Below are positions 27,057 through 36,399 of a DNA stretch of 64,000 nt, in pieces (position 1 is the first letter of the stretch; every line of letters starts with the position of its first letter). The stretch spans positions 1-64,000 of the forward strand of contig JAAEZT010000018.1 in NCBI GenBank assembly GCA_018222765.1, given 5' to 3'. Source of the DNA: a bacterium (GTDB lineage: Bacteria; Verrucomicrobiota; Verrucomicrobiia; Verrucomicrobiales; Akkermansiaceae). The notes beneath the pieces are model-generated. The model ran no database searches. It saw only the letters and a program-made list of their open reading frames with translations, and was not told where the DNA came from. Position numbers and translations under genes: made by a program.

Positions 27057-28280
27057 GTGAACGCGTTCGACCCACACACTTATCGAGACGATTTCCCCAT
27101 TCTGGGCCAGTCAGTTCACGGCAAACCATTGGTTTATCTGGATAATGCCGCCACCTCTCAAAAACCGCTCCCGGTCCTCAATGCCTCCCGGGATTACTAC
27201 GAAAAGCTTAACTCAAATATCCACCGCGGCGTCCATCATCTCGCCCAAGCCGCCACGGCAGCGCATGAAGCGGCCCGCGAAACAATTGCCCGACACCTGA
27301 ATGCCACTCGGCCCGAAGAAATCATTTTCACCTCCGGCACAACTGATTCAGTCAATCTCGTCGCTTCGTCCCTGGGAAGGTCCGACCATTTCGTTAATGG
27401 AGACGAGATCATCATCTCCGGATTAGAGCATCATTCCAACACCGTTCCTTGGCAGATGCTCTGTGAACGAATGGGAATAACGCTAAAAGTAATCCCTGTC
27501 CGGGACGATGGCACTCTCGACCTCGACGCCTACCAGAACCTCCTCACCGACCGCACCAAGCTAGTCGCGGTGAACCATGTTTCAAACGCCTTCGGCACTG
27601 TGAACAAGGTTATTCAGATTTGTTCACAGGCCAAGAAAGCTGGCGCTCTCACCTTCATCGACGGCGCTCAGTCATTACCTCACATGAGTATTGACTTGAA
27701 GGCTCTTGATTGTGATTTTTACGCTTTTTCCGGACACAAGATTTATGGACCCACCGGCATCGGAATTCTCTACGGAAAACATGATTTACTTTGTGAACTC
27801 CCGCCCTGGCGTGGAGGAGGAGAAATGATTAAGGAAGTCACCTTCGAAAAAACCACCTACAACGACCCTCCCTTCAAATTCGAAGCTGGCACTCCAAATA
27901 TCGAAGGCGGAATCGCCCTCGCCGCCGCCATCGACTATGTGAATAAAGTGGGACTTACTCACATCGCTTCACATGAGTCAGCCCTCATCGAAAAGGCCGC
28001 GGCAATGCTTGCCGAACTCGAAGGAGTCACCATTTACGGCCCTCCCGACCGCACCGGAGCAATCTCGTTCAACTTCGAGGGGGTCCATCACTACGACCTT
28101 GGCACTCTCCTTGACCAAATGGGCCTGGCCCTTCGCACCGGGCACCACTGCTGCCAGCCTCTGATGGCGCGATTCGGTGTTTCGGGCACTCTGCGGGCCT
28201 CCTTTGCCCTCTACAACACAGAACAAGAAATCGATGCTCTGGAAGCCGCACTCAAGAAAGCACTCATGATGCTTCGTTGA
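27057..28280 (+). CDS. sufS: Cysteine desulfurase SufS
   Basis: PLP enzyme that removes sulfur from cysteine for Fe-S cluster assembly. The 407-aa product starts at GTG. PLP Lys228 lies in FSGHKIYGPTGIG, and the persulfide Cys365 lies in TGHHCCQPLMARF, the group II (SufS/CsdA) form with an unusual second Cys at 366. The N-terminal DNAATSQKP and SGTTDSVNLVA motifs are intact. sufE follows 40 bp later, so the pair probably acts together. The sufBCD scaffold genes are not in the window. Confidence 0.95.
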   Translation: MNAFDPHTYRDDFPILGQSVHGKPLVYLDNAATSQKPLPVLNASRDYYEKLNSNIHRGVHHLAQAATAAHEAARETIARHLNATRPEEIIFTSGTTDSVNLVASSLGRSDHFVNGDEIIISGLEHHSNTVPWQMLCERMGITLKVIPVRDDGTLDLDAYQNLLTDRTKLVAVNHVSNAFGTVNKVIQICSQAKKAGALTFIDGAQSLPHMSIDLKALDCDFYAFSGHKIYGPTGIGILYGKHDLLCELPPWRGGGEMIKEVTFEKTTYNDPPFKFEAGTPNIEGGIALAAAIDYVNKVGLTHIASHESALIEKAAAMLAELEGVTIYGPPDRTGAISFNFEGVHHYDLGTLLDQMGLALRTGHHCCQPLMARFGVSGTLRASFALYNTEQEIDALEAALKKALMMLR

Positions 28281-28320
28281 TTCCTTTGCTTTTCTCGGAA
28301 ACCTCGAGTAATTATCGCTC

Positions 28321-28734
28321 GTGACGATCACAGAGAAGCAACAGGAACTCCTCGACGAACTTGACCTCTTTCAGGATTGGACCGAGCGATACGAGTATGT
28401 CATCGGCTTGGGCAAAAAACTCGCTCCCATGGACGAAAGCCTCCATACCGAAGACCGCCTCATCAAAGGCTGTCAGTCCCAGGTCTGGCTGGAATCCACC
28501 ACGGAGGATGGGAAAATGCGCTACCTCGCCGATTCCGACTCCGTCATTACCAAGGGGATGATCGCGCTCTTCGTCCGCATCCTCGACAACGAATCCCCCG
28601 ACGACGTCTTGAGCGCCGATCTTTCTTTCATCGACAAAACCGGCCTCAAGGAGCATCTCGCCCCCACCCGGGCTAACGCGCTCACTCTAATGTCCGCTCA
28701 AATGAAGAAAGGCGCTCTCGAAGCCAGCCAGTAA
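28321..28734 (+). CDS. sufE: SufE sulfur acceptor
   Basis: A 137-aa cytosolic protein that accepts the persulfide from SufS. The acceptor Cys51 lies in LIKGCQSQVWL, the same position as in the enterobacterial protein, and the DWTERYEYVIGLGKKL helix is typical. It starts at GTG, 40 bp downstream of sufS. Confidence 0.95.
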   Translation: MTITEKQQELLDELDLFQDWTERYEYVIGLGKKLAPMDESLHTEDRLIKGCQSQVWLESTTEDGKMRYLADSDSVITKGMIALFVRILDNESPDDVLSADLSFIDKTGLKEHLAPTRANALTLMSAQMKKGALEASQ

Positions 28735-28763
28735 CAGCGACCACCAATCGCCTGCCTAAAAAA

Positions 28764-28840
28764 TGGTAGGGCCGCAGGGACTTGAACCCTGGACAAAGGG
28801 ATTATGAGTCCCCTGCTCTAACCAACTGAGCTACAGCCCC
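28764..28840 (-). tRNA. tRNA-Met (CAU), probably elongator
   Basis: A complete 77-nt cloverleaf on the minus strand including an encoded CCA. The D-arm reads TAGCTCAGTTGGTTAGAGC, the anticodon loop CTCATAA carries CAT (complement of 28804-28806), the anticodon stem is GGGGA/TCCCT, and the T-arm is CAGGG TTCAAGT CCCTG. The acceptor GGGGCTG/CGGCCCT has a G1-U72 wobble and discriminator A73. A CAU anticodon could also be tRNA-Ile2 (lysidine-modified); the 1-72 wobble pair speaks for elongator Met, but sequence alone does not settle it. Six T's follow the CCA and may terminate transcription. Confidence 0.9.
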
Positions 28841-28932
28841 ATTTTTTTCGACGCGCGGACACTCTCATTCCTCCATCCCAAGATCAAGCACAAGGAGTAA
28901 TTATAGCCACTCCACCTTTCTCAGTGATTCGA

Positions 28933-29121
28933 TCAATTCTTGAAAATCTCCTCAATCTGCTGGCCCAGCCGAGCGACCGAACGATTTGCGATTTTACAAC
29001 AGTGATGAAACACTTGGTCGAGCAGGATCCACCAAAAGTTGTCATTCTCCGGTGTCCCCCACTTTCGCTCATTCTCCTCTGACCTCAAAATCAACGAGAT
29101 CCTCCAAACGCCACGCTTCAT
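28933..29121 (-). CDS. Possible small protein, 62 aa
   Basis: ATG at 29121 to a TGA at 28933. The composition is protein-like and Trp-rich, with a hydrophobic-to-amphipathic stretch DNFWWILLDQVFHHCCKIAN followed by RSVARLGQQIEEIF, which would form helices. Codon choice is less C-rich at third positions than in neighbouring genes, so this may be a short or decayed gene. I do not recognise the family. A competing minus frame (28884-29072) looks less protein-like. Confidence 0.35.
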   Translation of the reverse strand: MKRGVWRISLILRSEENERKWGTPENDNFWWILLDQVFHHCCKIANRSVARLGQQIEEIFKN

Positions 29122-29179
29122 TGCTCACTGGCATCCTGATTTAGCTACGCTGCCTTCGGCACCGACCCACAACCCATCA

Positions 29180-29195
29180 ACGCATCGTGATGCGT
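29180..29195. promoter_or_regulatory. Small inverted repeat upstream of metH
   Basis: ACGCATC (29180-29186), two bases, GATGCGT (29189-29195), about 58 bp before the metH ATG. It could be an operator for a dimeric regulator or a small hairpin. Position is the only support. Confidence 0.3.
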
Positions 29196-29253
29196 AGATT
29201 TGTTCTTGCGAAGTTGCCAAATCGGACCAAAACTCTGTCCGCAGCGCAAGTCA

Positions 29254-32200
29254 ATGTCGAACGATCTTACCAACGAACTCAAAGCCGCCCTCGCCGAACG
29301 CATTCTTGTTCTCGACGGAGCGATGGGGACCACTATCCGAACTTACGGCCTGGAAGAAAGCGACGCCCGTGGTAGCCGCTTCGCAGACACGGAAAAAGAT
29401 CTTCTTAACAACGGCGACATCCTCTCTCTTACCAAGCCCGATATCATCTCCGACATCCATAAGCGCTTCTACGATGCAGGATCCGACATCGTCGAAACCA
29501 ACACCTTCTCCGCCACCACCATCGCCCAGTCAGAATTCTTCGTTGAGGACCCTCGTGAAAAAGGCACCGGTCGAAAAGACCCCGAGTTTTATCAGAGTAT
29601 TATCGAAAACCCATTCCTCCGCGAGCTCTCGGATGAGATCAACATCAAATCAGCTCAACTCGCTCGGAAAGTCGCCGACCAAATTGCCAATGAAACCGGC
29701 ATCCCCCGCTATGTTGCCGGTGCCATCGGCCCGATGACCGTCGGCCTCAACAACTCCGCCGTCGACCCTGACGATCCTGGCTTCCGAACGGTCACTTTCG
29801 ACCAGGTCTACCGATCATATAAGGAGCAAATCCTCGCCCTTATCGAAGGCGGATCAGACATCCTTATGGTCGAAACCATTTTCGACGCCCTCAATTCCAA
29901 AGCCGCCCTCGTCGCAATTCAGGACGTCTTCGAAGAAGGAGGCTTTAAGCTCCCCGTCATCATCTCCGCCGCAGTTGGAATGGGTGGTGAAACAATGATC
30001 TCGGCACAAAAAATTGAAGCTCTTTGGAATGCCGTCGCCCATGTCAACCCGCTCGCCGTCGGCCTCAATTGCTCTCTTGGACCAGACCAGATGCGCCCCT
30101 TCATTGAGGAGCTCTCCAGCGTCGCCGAGACCTATGTCTCCTGCTACCCGAACGCCGGTATGCCTGACCCACTTTCCCCGACCGGCTTTCCAAAACTCCC
30201 GGAGGACATGAATGGACACCTCGGCGACTTCGCCCGTTCCGGATTCATCAATTTCGCTGGCGGTTGCTGCGGCAATACTCCAGAGCACATTGCCGAAATT
30301 GCCAAGGGCGTCCGCGACGTGGAGCCTCGTAAAATCCCTACCGTTGATCCACTCCTCCGCCTCTCAGGGACCGAGCACTATAATCACACCGACGACAAAA
30401 ACTTCCTCATGATCGGGGAGCGTACCAACGTCGCCGGATCGCCTCGCTTCCGGAAACTAGTTCAGGAGGGAAAGCTCGAAGACGCTCTCGCCGTAGCTCG
30501 GCAACAAGTCGACAACGGCGCACCGGTGATCGACATCTGCTTCGACGACGGACTAATCGACGGTGTCGACATGATGACCCGTTTTCTCAACCTAGTGCAG
30601 TCCGAACCCGACATCACGAAGGTTCCCATCACTGTCGATTCCTCAAAATGGGAAATCATTCAGGCCGGACTGAAGTGCCTCCAAGGCAAAGGTATTGTAA
30701 ACTCGATCTCTCTCAAAGAAGGGGAAGAAGCCTTCAAGAAAAACGCCCGAACCATCATGAAGTTCGGCGCCGCCGCCGTGGTCATGGCCTTCGACGAAAA
30801 CGGTCAGGCCGCCACCTACGAAGACAAAATTAAAATCTGCGAACGCGCCTATCGCTGCCTCGTCGACGAAGTCGGCTTTCCGCCTCAAGACATTATCTTT
30901 GATCCCAACATCCTCACCGTAGCCACAGGCATCGAGGAGCACAACACATACGCCCTCGATTTCTTTAAAGCCACCAAGTGGATCAAAGACAATCTACCCC
31001 ACGCCAAAGTCTCGGGTGGCGTTTCCAATGTTTCCTTCTCTTTCCGGGGAAACAACAAGGTCCGCGAAGCCATGCACTCCGCTTTTCTCTACCACGCCAG
31101 TCAGGCTGGAATGGACATGGGGATCGTCAACGCAGGGATGCTCGAAGTCTACGACGAAGTCCCTGAGAATCTCCTTAAAGCCGTCGAAGACGTTCTCCTC
31201 AACACCGACGACGGAGCCACCGAGCGTCTCCTTGATCTCGCCGAGGAATTCAAGGGGCAAGGTGGCAAGAAGCAGGAAGAAGACCTTTCCTGGCGTGAAA
31301 CCACCGTCGAAAAACGACTCGAACATGCCCTACTCAAGGGCATCGACAAGTTCATCGACGAAGACACCGAAGAAGCTCTCGAAAAATACAAGAAGCCTCT
31401 CACCGTCATCGAAGGCCCACTCATGGACGGCATGTCCATCGTTGGCGACCTCTTCGGCGCCGGAAAAATGTTCCTTCCGCAGGTTGTCAAATCAGCCCGC
31501 GTCATGAAGAAGTCCGTTGCTTGGCTTGAGCCTCTGATGGAGAAAGAAAAAGAGGAACGTGTCATGGCCAAAGCCCAGGAACTCCAGACCGCTCATTCCG
31601 ACCTCGATGACGCGGCCGCACGAAAAGCCGCCGCCCGCGAATTCTCCGCCGGGAAAATCGTCATGGCCACGGTCAAAGGCGACGTCCACGACATTGGCAA
31701 AAACATCGTTGGCGTAGTCCTCGCCTGCAATGGCTTTGATGTCGTCGACCTCGGCGTAATGGTTCCCTGTGACAAAATTCTCGCCGCCTTTCACGAGCAC
31801 GACGCCGATGTCATTGGACTCTCCGGACTCATCACTCCGTCACTCGATGAAATGATATACGTCGCCAAGGAAGCCGAGAAGGCTGGCCTCGGAAAACGAG
31901 GCGTCCCCATCCTCATCGGAGGAGCCACCACATCCGCGGCCCACACTGCAATCAAGATCGCCGAACACTACTCCGGCCCGCTTGTGCACGTTCTCGATGC
32001 CTCACGCTCCGTCCCAGTGACCACCGCGCTACTCTCAGAAGACCAACGCTCCGGATTCATTTCCGAAAACGACGCCAAGTACGAGAAGCTCCGTAAAAAC
32101 TTCACTGACGGCCCCAAGAAAGAAACCATTTCTCTCGAAGAGGCCCGCAAGAACGCCCCTCCCATCGATTGGTCTAACTACAAGCCACCCGTCCCCGAAT

Positions 32201-33078
32201 TCACCGGAACCCGCGTGATTAAGACGCAATCCCTCCGCGAACTTGTCAACTACATCGACTGGACTCCTTTCTTCCACACCTGGGAACTCCGTGGTGTTTG
32301 GAATTCCGAAACAAAAACCCTCAAAACCAAAAACGAAGAGGGCTCCAAGGTCGCCCAAGAGCTCTATCAGGATGCCCAGGCTCTCCTGGAACGGATCATC
32401 ACCGAAAAGCGCTTTACCGCCACCGGAACTTACGGCTTCTTTCCAGCCCATCGCAGCGGAGACGACATGATACTCCCCGAGCACGACACCACCTTCCACA
32501 CTCTCCGCCAGCAGCAAAAGAAATCCACCGGCAAACCCAACTTTGCCTTATCGGACTATCTTGCTGATGAAAATGACTACCTAGGAGGCTTTATCGTCGG
32601 GATCCACGGAGCGGACGATTGGGCCGCCGAACTTCGTGAGGCACACGACGTTGACGAAGCGATCATGGTGCAGGCCATCGCCGACCGCCTCGCTGAAGCC
32701 TTTGCCGAACTCCTTCACCACCGCGCTCGTGTGGCTTGGGGAATCGAGCGTCCAGGGCAATTCACCCAAACCGAACTCATTCACGAAAAATACCAAGGCA
32801 TCCGTCCTGCTCCCGGCTACCCTTCCCAGCCCGACCACACGGAAAAACCCGCCCTTTTCAAACTCCTCAATGCCGAAGAAAGCATCGGAGTTAAGCTCAC
32901 TGAGTCCTGCGCGATGCATCCCGGATCAGCGGTCTGCGGACTCTACTTCTCCCACCCAGAGTCACACTATTTCCAGATCAACGACCTTCAGAAAGACCAG
33001 GTCGAAGACTACGCTCGACGCAAAAACACCAGTGTCGACGAAACCGAGCGCTGGCTGGGGCCTTGGCTCGGATTTTAA
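29254..33078 (+). CDS. metH: Cobalamin-dependent methionine synthase
   Basis: Transfers a methyl group from methyltetrahydrofolate to homocysteine through methylcobalamin. The 1274-aa product has all four modules: homocysteine-binding barrel (LDGAMGTTI near residue 20; zinc ligands Cys273, Cys338 and Cys339 in GGCCGN), pterin-binding barrel ([10 protein letters not shown]), cobalamin cap and Rossmann domain with Asp810-x-His812-x-x-Gly815 (GDVHDIGKN), and the C-terminal activation domain with [19 protein letters not shown]. The frame opens at 29200; the ATG at 29254 gives the family N-terminus. Its TAA shares TTAA with the convergent bioA stop. Confidence 0.97.
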   Translation: MSNDLTNELKAALAERILVLDGAMGTTIRTYGLEESDARGSRFADTEKDLLNNGDILSLTKPDIISDIHKRFYDAGSDIVETNTFSATTIAQSEFFVEDPREKGTGRKDPEFYQSIIENPFLRELSDEINIKSAQLARKVADQIANETGIPRYVAGAIGPMTVGLNNSAVDPDDPGFRTVTFDQVYRSYKEQILALIEGGSDILMVETIFDALNSKAALVAIQDVFEEGGFKLPVIISAAVGMGGETMISAQKIEALWNAVAHVNPLAVGLNCSLGPDQMRPFIEELSSVAETYVSCYPNAGMPDPLSPTGFPKLPEDMNGHLGDFARSGFINFAGGCCGNTPEHIAEIAKGVRDVEPRKIPTVDPLLRLSGTEHYNHTDDKNFLMIGERTNVAGSPRFRKLVQEGKLEDALAVARQQVDNGAPVIDICFDDGLIDGVDMMTRFLNLVQSEPDITKVPITVDSSKWEIIQAGLKCLQGKGIVNSISLKEGEEAFKKNARTIMKFGAAAVVMAFDENGQAATYEDKIKICERAYRCLVDEVGFPPQDIIFDPNILTVATGIEEHNTYALDFFKATKWIKDNLPHAKVSGGVSNVSFSFRGNNKVREAMHSAFLYHASQAGMDMGIVNAGMLEVYDEVPENLLKAVEDVLLNTDDGATERLLDLAEEFKGQGGKKQEEDLSWRETTVEKRLEHALLKGIDKFIDEDTEEALEKYKKPLTVIEGPLMDGMSIVGDLFGAGKMFLPQVVKSARVMKKSVAWLEPLMEKEKEERVMAKAQELQTAHSDLDDAAARKAAAREFSAGKIVMATVKGDVHDIGKNIVGVVLACNGFDVVDLGVMVPCDKILAAFHEHDADVIGLSGLITPSLDEMIYVAKEAEKAGLGKRGVPILIGGATTSAAHTAIKIAEHYSGPLVHVLDASRSVPVTTALLSEDQRSGFISENDAKYEKLRKNFTDGPKKETISLEEARKNAPPIDWSNYKPPVPEFTGTRVIKTQSLRELVNYIDWTPFFHTWELRGVWNSETKTLKTKNEEGSKVAQELYQDAQALLERIITEKRFTATGTYGFFPAHRSGDDMILPEHDTTFHTLRQQQKKSTGKPNFALSDYLADENDYLGGFIVGIHGADDWAAELREAHDVDEAIMVQAIADRLAEAFAELLHHRARVAWGIERPGQFTQTELIHEKYQGIRPAPGYPSQPDHTEKPALFKLLNAEESIGVKLTESCAMHPGSAVCGLYFSHPESHYFQINDLQKDQVEDYARRKNTSVDETERWLGPWLGF

Positions 33079-34316
33079 TTCTTCGAGAGAACCTTTTCAA
33101 TCGCTCCCAAGAGATGATCCAACTCATTCTTGGTGACACTGAGGGGAGGCATCAAAACAATCGTGTTTAGAATCGGTCTTGTGAGCACCTGATATTCCTT
33201 CAACGCTTCGCAAAATTCTTTTCCATCTCCCTCGATGTCCATCCCCAAGACAAGCCCCACCCGCCGGATTTCAGTGATCTGGGAAAATTTCGCCAAGCCC
33301 TTTTCCAAATAAGCCCCCTTCTCTTCCACATCTCCCAACACCCCGGTTTCCTCAAACACATCCAAACTTGCCAAGGCCGCTGCGCAACCCAAAGGATTTC
33401 CGGTATAGCTGTGACCATAATAGAAATTCCTCTCAGGTTCACCTTTGAAGCCCTCGTAGATTTCCTTCGTGGTAAGAGTCGCCGCCAAAGGCATTGTGCC
33501 TCCCGTCAACCCCTTCGCGAGGCACAGAAAATCCGGCACCACCTCCTCCTGCTGACAGGCAAACATCGTACCGGTCCTCCCAAAACCCGTCATGACTTCA
33601 TCGAAAATCAAATGAACCTCGTTCGCACCACACCACTCTCGCAACTCTTTCAACATACCTTTCGGCCAAGGCCGCATTTGATTCACCCCCTGAATTAGAG
33701 GTTCAATCACGACTGCCGATGCCGCTTTCACTACAACTTCAGGGAGGGTTTTCAAATCCTCCATCCCCGCGACCCGAAAGGTTGACAAGCCCGACTCTCC
33801 ATACCCTTTGATGAACCTGGACACGCCACCTACCGAAGAAGCCCCCAAAGTGTCTCCATGATAAGCGTGATCAAATGCGATGATCCCCTCTCTCTCCTCA
33901 CGACCATTTTGCTGACACCACTGAAGCGACATTTTCAAAGCAACTTCCAAAGCCGTCGACCCATCATCCGAAAAGAAACACCGTGGCAAAGCCTCATCGG
34001 CGAAAAACCCACAAAGCCGCTCCGCCAATTCACTCGCCTTGTCATTCGCAAACCCAAGATACGAACTATGACACAAGGTGGCTGCTTGTTTCTGAATCAC
34101 CGCAACGATTCGCGGATGGCCGTGCCCGTGAATATTTGTCCAAATACTCGAATTCGCATCCAAATAGCGACGACCTTCGGAATCAATCAGCCAACATCCT
34201 TCTCCCCGAACGATCACCAGGGGATCCGAAGACTCCCACTCCTCCTGATCAGTAAAAGGATGCCATGCATGGGCCCGATCCGCCCGGATCCATTCTTTAC
34301 TGCCTTTCTTCATCAT
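33075..34316 (-). CDS. bioA: Adenosylmethionine-8-amino-7-oxononanoate aminotransferase
   Basis: PLP transaminase that makes 7,8-diaminopelargonate in biotin synthesis. The 413-aa product shows the BioA N-terminus HAWHPFTDQ (residues 16-24), DHAYHGDT, the PLP Asp in [14 protein letters not shown] (Asp239) and PLP Lys268 in [17 protein letters not shown] separates BioA from other class III transaminases. The start is one of two adjacent ATGs (34316 or 34313). Upstream frame to 34451 overlaps a small gene and is not family-like. No bioB, bioD or bioF lies nearby. It overlaps the upstream small gene by about 20 bp. Confidence 0.94.
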   Translation of the reverse strand: MMKKGSKEWIRADRAHAWHPFTDQEEWESSDPLVIVRGEGCWLIDSEGRRYLDANSSIWTNIHGHGHPRIVAVIQKQAATLCHSSYLGFANDKASELAERLCGFFADEALPRCFFSDDGSTALEVALKMSLQWCQQNGREEREGIIAFDHAYHGDTLGASSVGGVSRFIKGYGESGLSTFRVAGMEDLKTLPEVVVKAASAVVIEPLIQGVNQMRPWPKGMLKELREWCGANEVHLIFDEVMTGFGRTGTMFACQQEEVVPDFLCLAKGLTGGTMPLAATLTTKEIYEGFKGEPERNFYYGHSYTGNPLGCAAALASLDVFEETGVLGDVEEKGAYLEKGLAKFSQITEIRRVGLVLGMDIEGDGKEFCEALKEYQVLTRPILNTIVLMPPLSVTKNELDHLLGAIEKVLSKN

Positions 34317-34554
34317 CGCGACCAAGCATTTTATCGATTTTAGCAATGAGGTTCCACGAGCAACGACCGCGCTGATACTTTCGCCAAAGTACATCTCTAA
34401 GCGCTTCCCAGTCCCCCTTACTCGGCGGATCAAGACAACTCCAATCATCATCCTCTTTCATCCTGGTATAGAGACTCCAGCGCCCACCATGATAATTCGC
34501 CCGCCAGAACCGCGTCTCATCACCGTCCTGTTCGCGCCATTGATGCTTCTGCAT
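34297..34554 (-). CDS. Small Trp-rich conserved-looking protein
   Basis: An 85-aa protein from ATG 34554. It is rich in Trp, Arg and Asp and contains RFWRANYHGGRWSLYTRMK (about residues 15-33), then a W-x5-LRDVLWRKYQRGRCSW helix and a short IDKMLG tail. It has no signal peptide or membrane segment. It overlaps the bioA start by 20 bp and so is probably translationally coupled to bioA, but nothing in it suggests a biotin function. I know no named family. It diverges from the CPBP gene across 85 bp. Confidence 0.7.
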   Translation of the reverse strand: MQKHQWREQDGDETRFWRANYHGGRWSLYTRMKEDDDWSCLDPPSKGDWEALRDVLWRKYQRGRCSWNLIAKIDKMLGRDDEERQ

Positions 34555-34639
34555 GACGCGATCTTTGCGTGAACTAAAAAAAATCCAATTTCCAAATTCA
34601 GTTTCACATCGCATCACTTTTCGTTGTAGCTTCCCCCTC

Positions 34640-35638
34640 ATGCGGAAAAAAGGGCTGGGCGACGTCTTTAGAATACTGATTTATGTCAGTGTTTCCTTTC
34701 TTCTAGCGGCTCTCATTTCCCCTCTCCTCTTCAATGCCGGCAAAAATTTCGCGGAGGTCTTCGCAGACAAAGACACCACCGACACTTTCAGTTGGTTGGG
34801 AAAAAAAGCGGCCAAAGCCGAGTTTGATACTTATTTCAAGAGAGCCCTATTGCTGACAGCTCTACTTGGGCTCTGGCCCCTCATTCGAGCTATCCGACCC
34901 AGACGACCTACCGACGATGACTCTGTTTGGCTTCCTCTGTTCAGAAGGCCTGGAAATTCACTTCTCTCGGGCCCCCGCCAATGCAGTCTCGGATTTTTTA
35001 GCTGCGGTGGAATTTTCCTCATTATGGCTCTCTTGATTCACATTCTAGGTTGGCGAATCTGGGACCCAACCGTATCGACAAATGAAATCCCCAACCTGGC
35101 CCTAAAAAGCCTGCAACCCGCAATCGCCGTCTCTTTTCTGGAAGAAATATTGTTCCGAGGCCTGCTCATGGGAGTCTTCCTGCGATCCTTTCGCCCCGCG
35201 TTCACCATTCTCGCAATTTCACTCTTATTCGCCTTCGTCCATTTTCTCCAACCACCATCTGGCACCAATGTTTCAGACCCTTACGCTCTCACGGCGGGTT
35301 TCGAGATGCTTGCTCTGATCGGACAACGCTTTCTTGAGCCCCAACTCCTCATCTTTTCTTTTTCCAGCCTCTTTCTTACAGGCATTATCCTCGCCATCGC
35401 GCGACAGCGAACCGGTTCAATCTGGCTTCCGATCGGAATGCACGCCGGTTGGATTTTTTCGGTCCAACTTTATCTGAAACTCACCGAACATCATCCAAAT
35501 CATGCCAATGGAGCAGGTATTTATCTGGGAGACTCAATCAGGGAGGGAGTGCTCCCTCTTACCGCCCTGATCATCACCGGCATCATCATCGTGATCTACC
35601 TTCACAAATCCCCCCCTACGGAAACGCCCTCCCCATGA
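34640..35638 (+). CDS. CPBP-family intramembrane metalloprotease
   Basis: A 332-aa polytopic membrane protein. The CPBP (CAAX protease/bacteriocin-processing) motifs are present: EEILFRG with Glu168-Glu169 and Arg173, FAFVHFL with the second His, and GMHAGW. About seven hydrophobic segments are visible, with a polar lumenal stretch after helix 1 (residues 35-70). It probably cleaves a membrane protein or acts as an immunity-type factor; the target is unknown. Its TGA overlaps the ATG of comF. Confidence 0.9.
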   Translation: MRKKGLGDVFRILIYVSVSFLLAALISPLLFNAGKNFAEVFADKDTTDTFSWLGKKAAKAEFDTYFKRALLLTALLGLWPLIRAIRPRRPTDDDSVWLPLFRRPGNSLLSGPRQCSLGFFSCGGIFLIMALLIHILGWRIWDPTVSTNEIPNLALKSLQPAIAVSFLEEILFRGLLMGVFLRSFRPAFTILAISLLFAFVHFLQPPSGTNVSDPYALTAGFEMLALIGQRFLEPQLLIFSFSSLFLTGIILAIARQRTGSIWLPIGMHAGWIFSVQLYLKLTEHHPNHANGAGIYLGDSIREGVLPLTALIITGIIIVIYLHKSPPTETPSP

Positions 35639-36357
35639 TCCGGCGACTCCTCGATTACATCTACCCTGCACTCTGCGAGCTCTGCAACTCCGGGCTTCAG
35701 GACGGCAAAACCCTTTGCTCTCCGTGCCTCGACAAACTCCCGCGTATTCATCAGCCATTCTGCCGAAAATGCGGCGAGCCCTTTGAAGGCAATCTCAACG
35801 AGGAATTCGACTGCCCCAATTGCCACGGAATCACTCACGACTTTAAATTCGCCATTGCTCCGCTCAAAGGCGAAGGCACCGCATTCCATCTCGTTCACGC
35901 CCTCAAATACCAGCGACGATTCTACCTCGCCCGGGACCTCGCAACGATCCTGTGTGAATCCTGGCAACAAGACCCAAGACTGCAGGACCTTCCAAGAGAA
36001 GAAATTATCGTCATTCCCGTCCCTCTGCACTGGCGCCGCAAACAATGGCGGCAAGGCAATCAAGCACACGAACTGGCCCGCGAATTCAGCGCCCAAACCG
36101 GACTCCCGCTGCAGCAATCCCTCCGCCGCATTCGGGCCACTTCCACCCAAACAAAACTCACCCGAAAACAACGCCTCACCAATCTTCGCGGAGCTTTCCG
36201 AATCCGCAAATCAGCACTTGCGGGATTACAGGGTTCTACCATCCTTCTGGTGGACGATGTCTTCACCACCGGCGCGACCGCACACGAATGCACAAAAGTA
36301 CTTTTGAAGGACGGCGGCGTCAACCAAGTCATCATTCTCACTCTCGTCCGGGGTTAA
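35635..36357 (+). CDS. comF: ComF family phosphoribosyltransferase-like protein
   Basis: A 240-aa ComF/GntX protein. The N-terminus has paired CxxC motifs (Cys14/17, Cys28/31, Cys43/46, Cys60/63) for zinc, followed by a PRTase domain with the PRPP loop ILLVDDVFTTGAT near residue 204. The family is needed for DNA uptake in naturally competent bacteria and otherwise resembles a purine-type PRTase. It is coupled to the CPBP gene by a four-base overlap. dprA at 50473 gives a second competence-type gene in the window. Confidence 0.92.
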   Translation: MIRRLLDYIYPALCELCNSGLQDGKTLCSPCLDKLPRIHQPFCRKCGEPFEGNLNEEFDCPNCHGITHDFKFAIAPLKGEGTAFHLVHALKYQRRFYLARDLATILCESWQQDPRLQDLPREEIIVIPVPLHWRRKQWRQGNQAHELAREFSAQTGLPLQQSLRRIRATSTQTKLTRKQRLTNLRGAFRIRKSALAGLQGSTILLVDDVFTTGATAHECTKVLLKDGGVNQVIILTLVRG

Positions 36358-36399
36358 TCTCCGAAAGCCTCCCTCTTCCTAACTCGTAGTTTACTCATC

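Larger units (their letters stand above)
28841..29253. other. Gap between tRNA-Met and metH
   Basis: About 410 bp with no certain gene. It holds one plausible short minus-strand ORF (28933-29121) and a 7-bp inverted repeat (29180-29195). I looked for SAM-I, SAH and cobalamin riboswitch cores before metH and found none that match. Confidence 0.5.

Noticed and set aside
26958-27077. Longer N-terminus of the TauE/SafE permease up to 27077
   Set aside because: It would overlap sufS and adds no hydrophobic or family-like sequence.
28764-28840. tRNA-Ile2 (lysidine) instead of tRNA-Met
   Set aside because: The CAU anticodon allows it, but the G1-U72 pair fits elongator Met better; not certain.
29100-29170. 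SAM-II-like sequence upstream of metH (CTGATTTAGCTA near 29136)
   Set aside because: Only a short stretch resembles the motif; the required pseudoknot pairing and the later conserved segment are not found.
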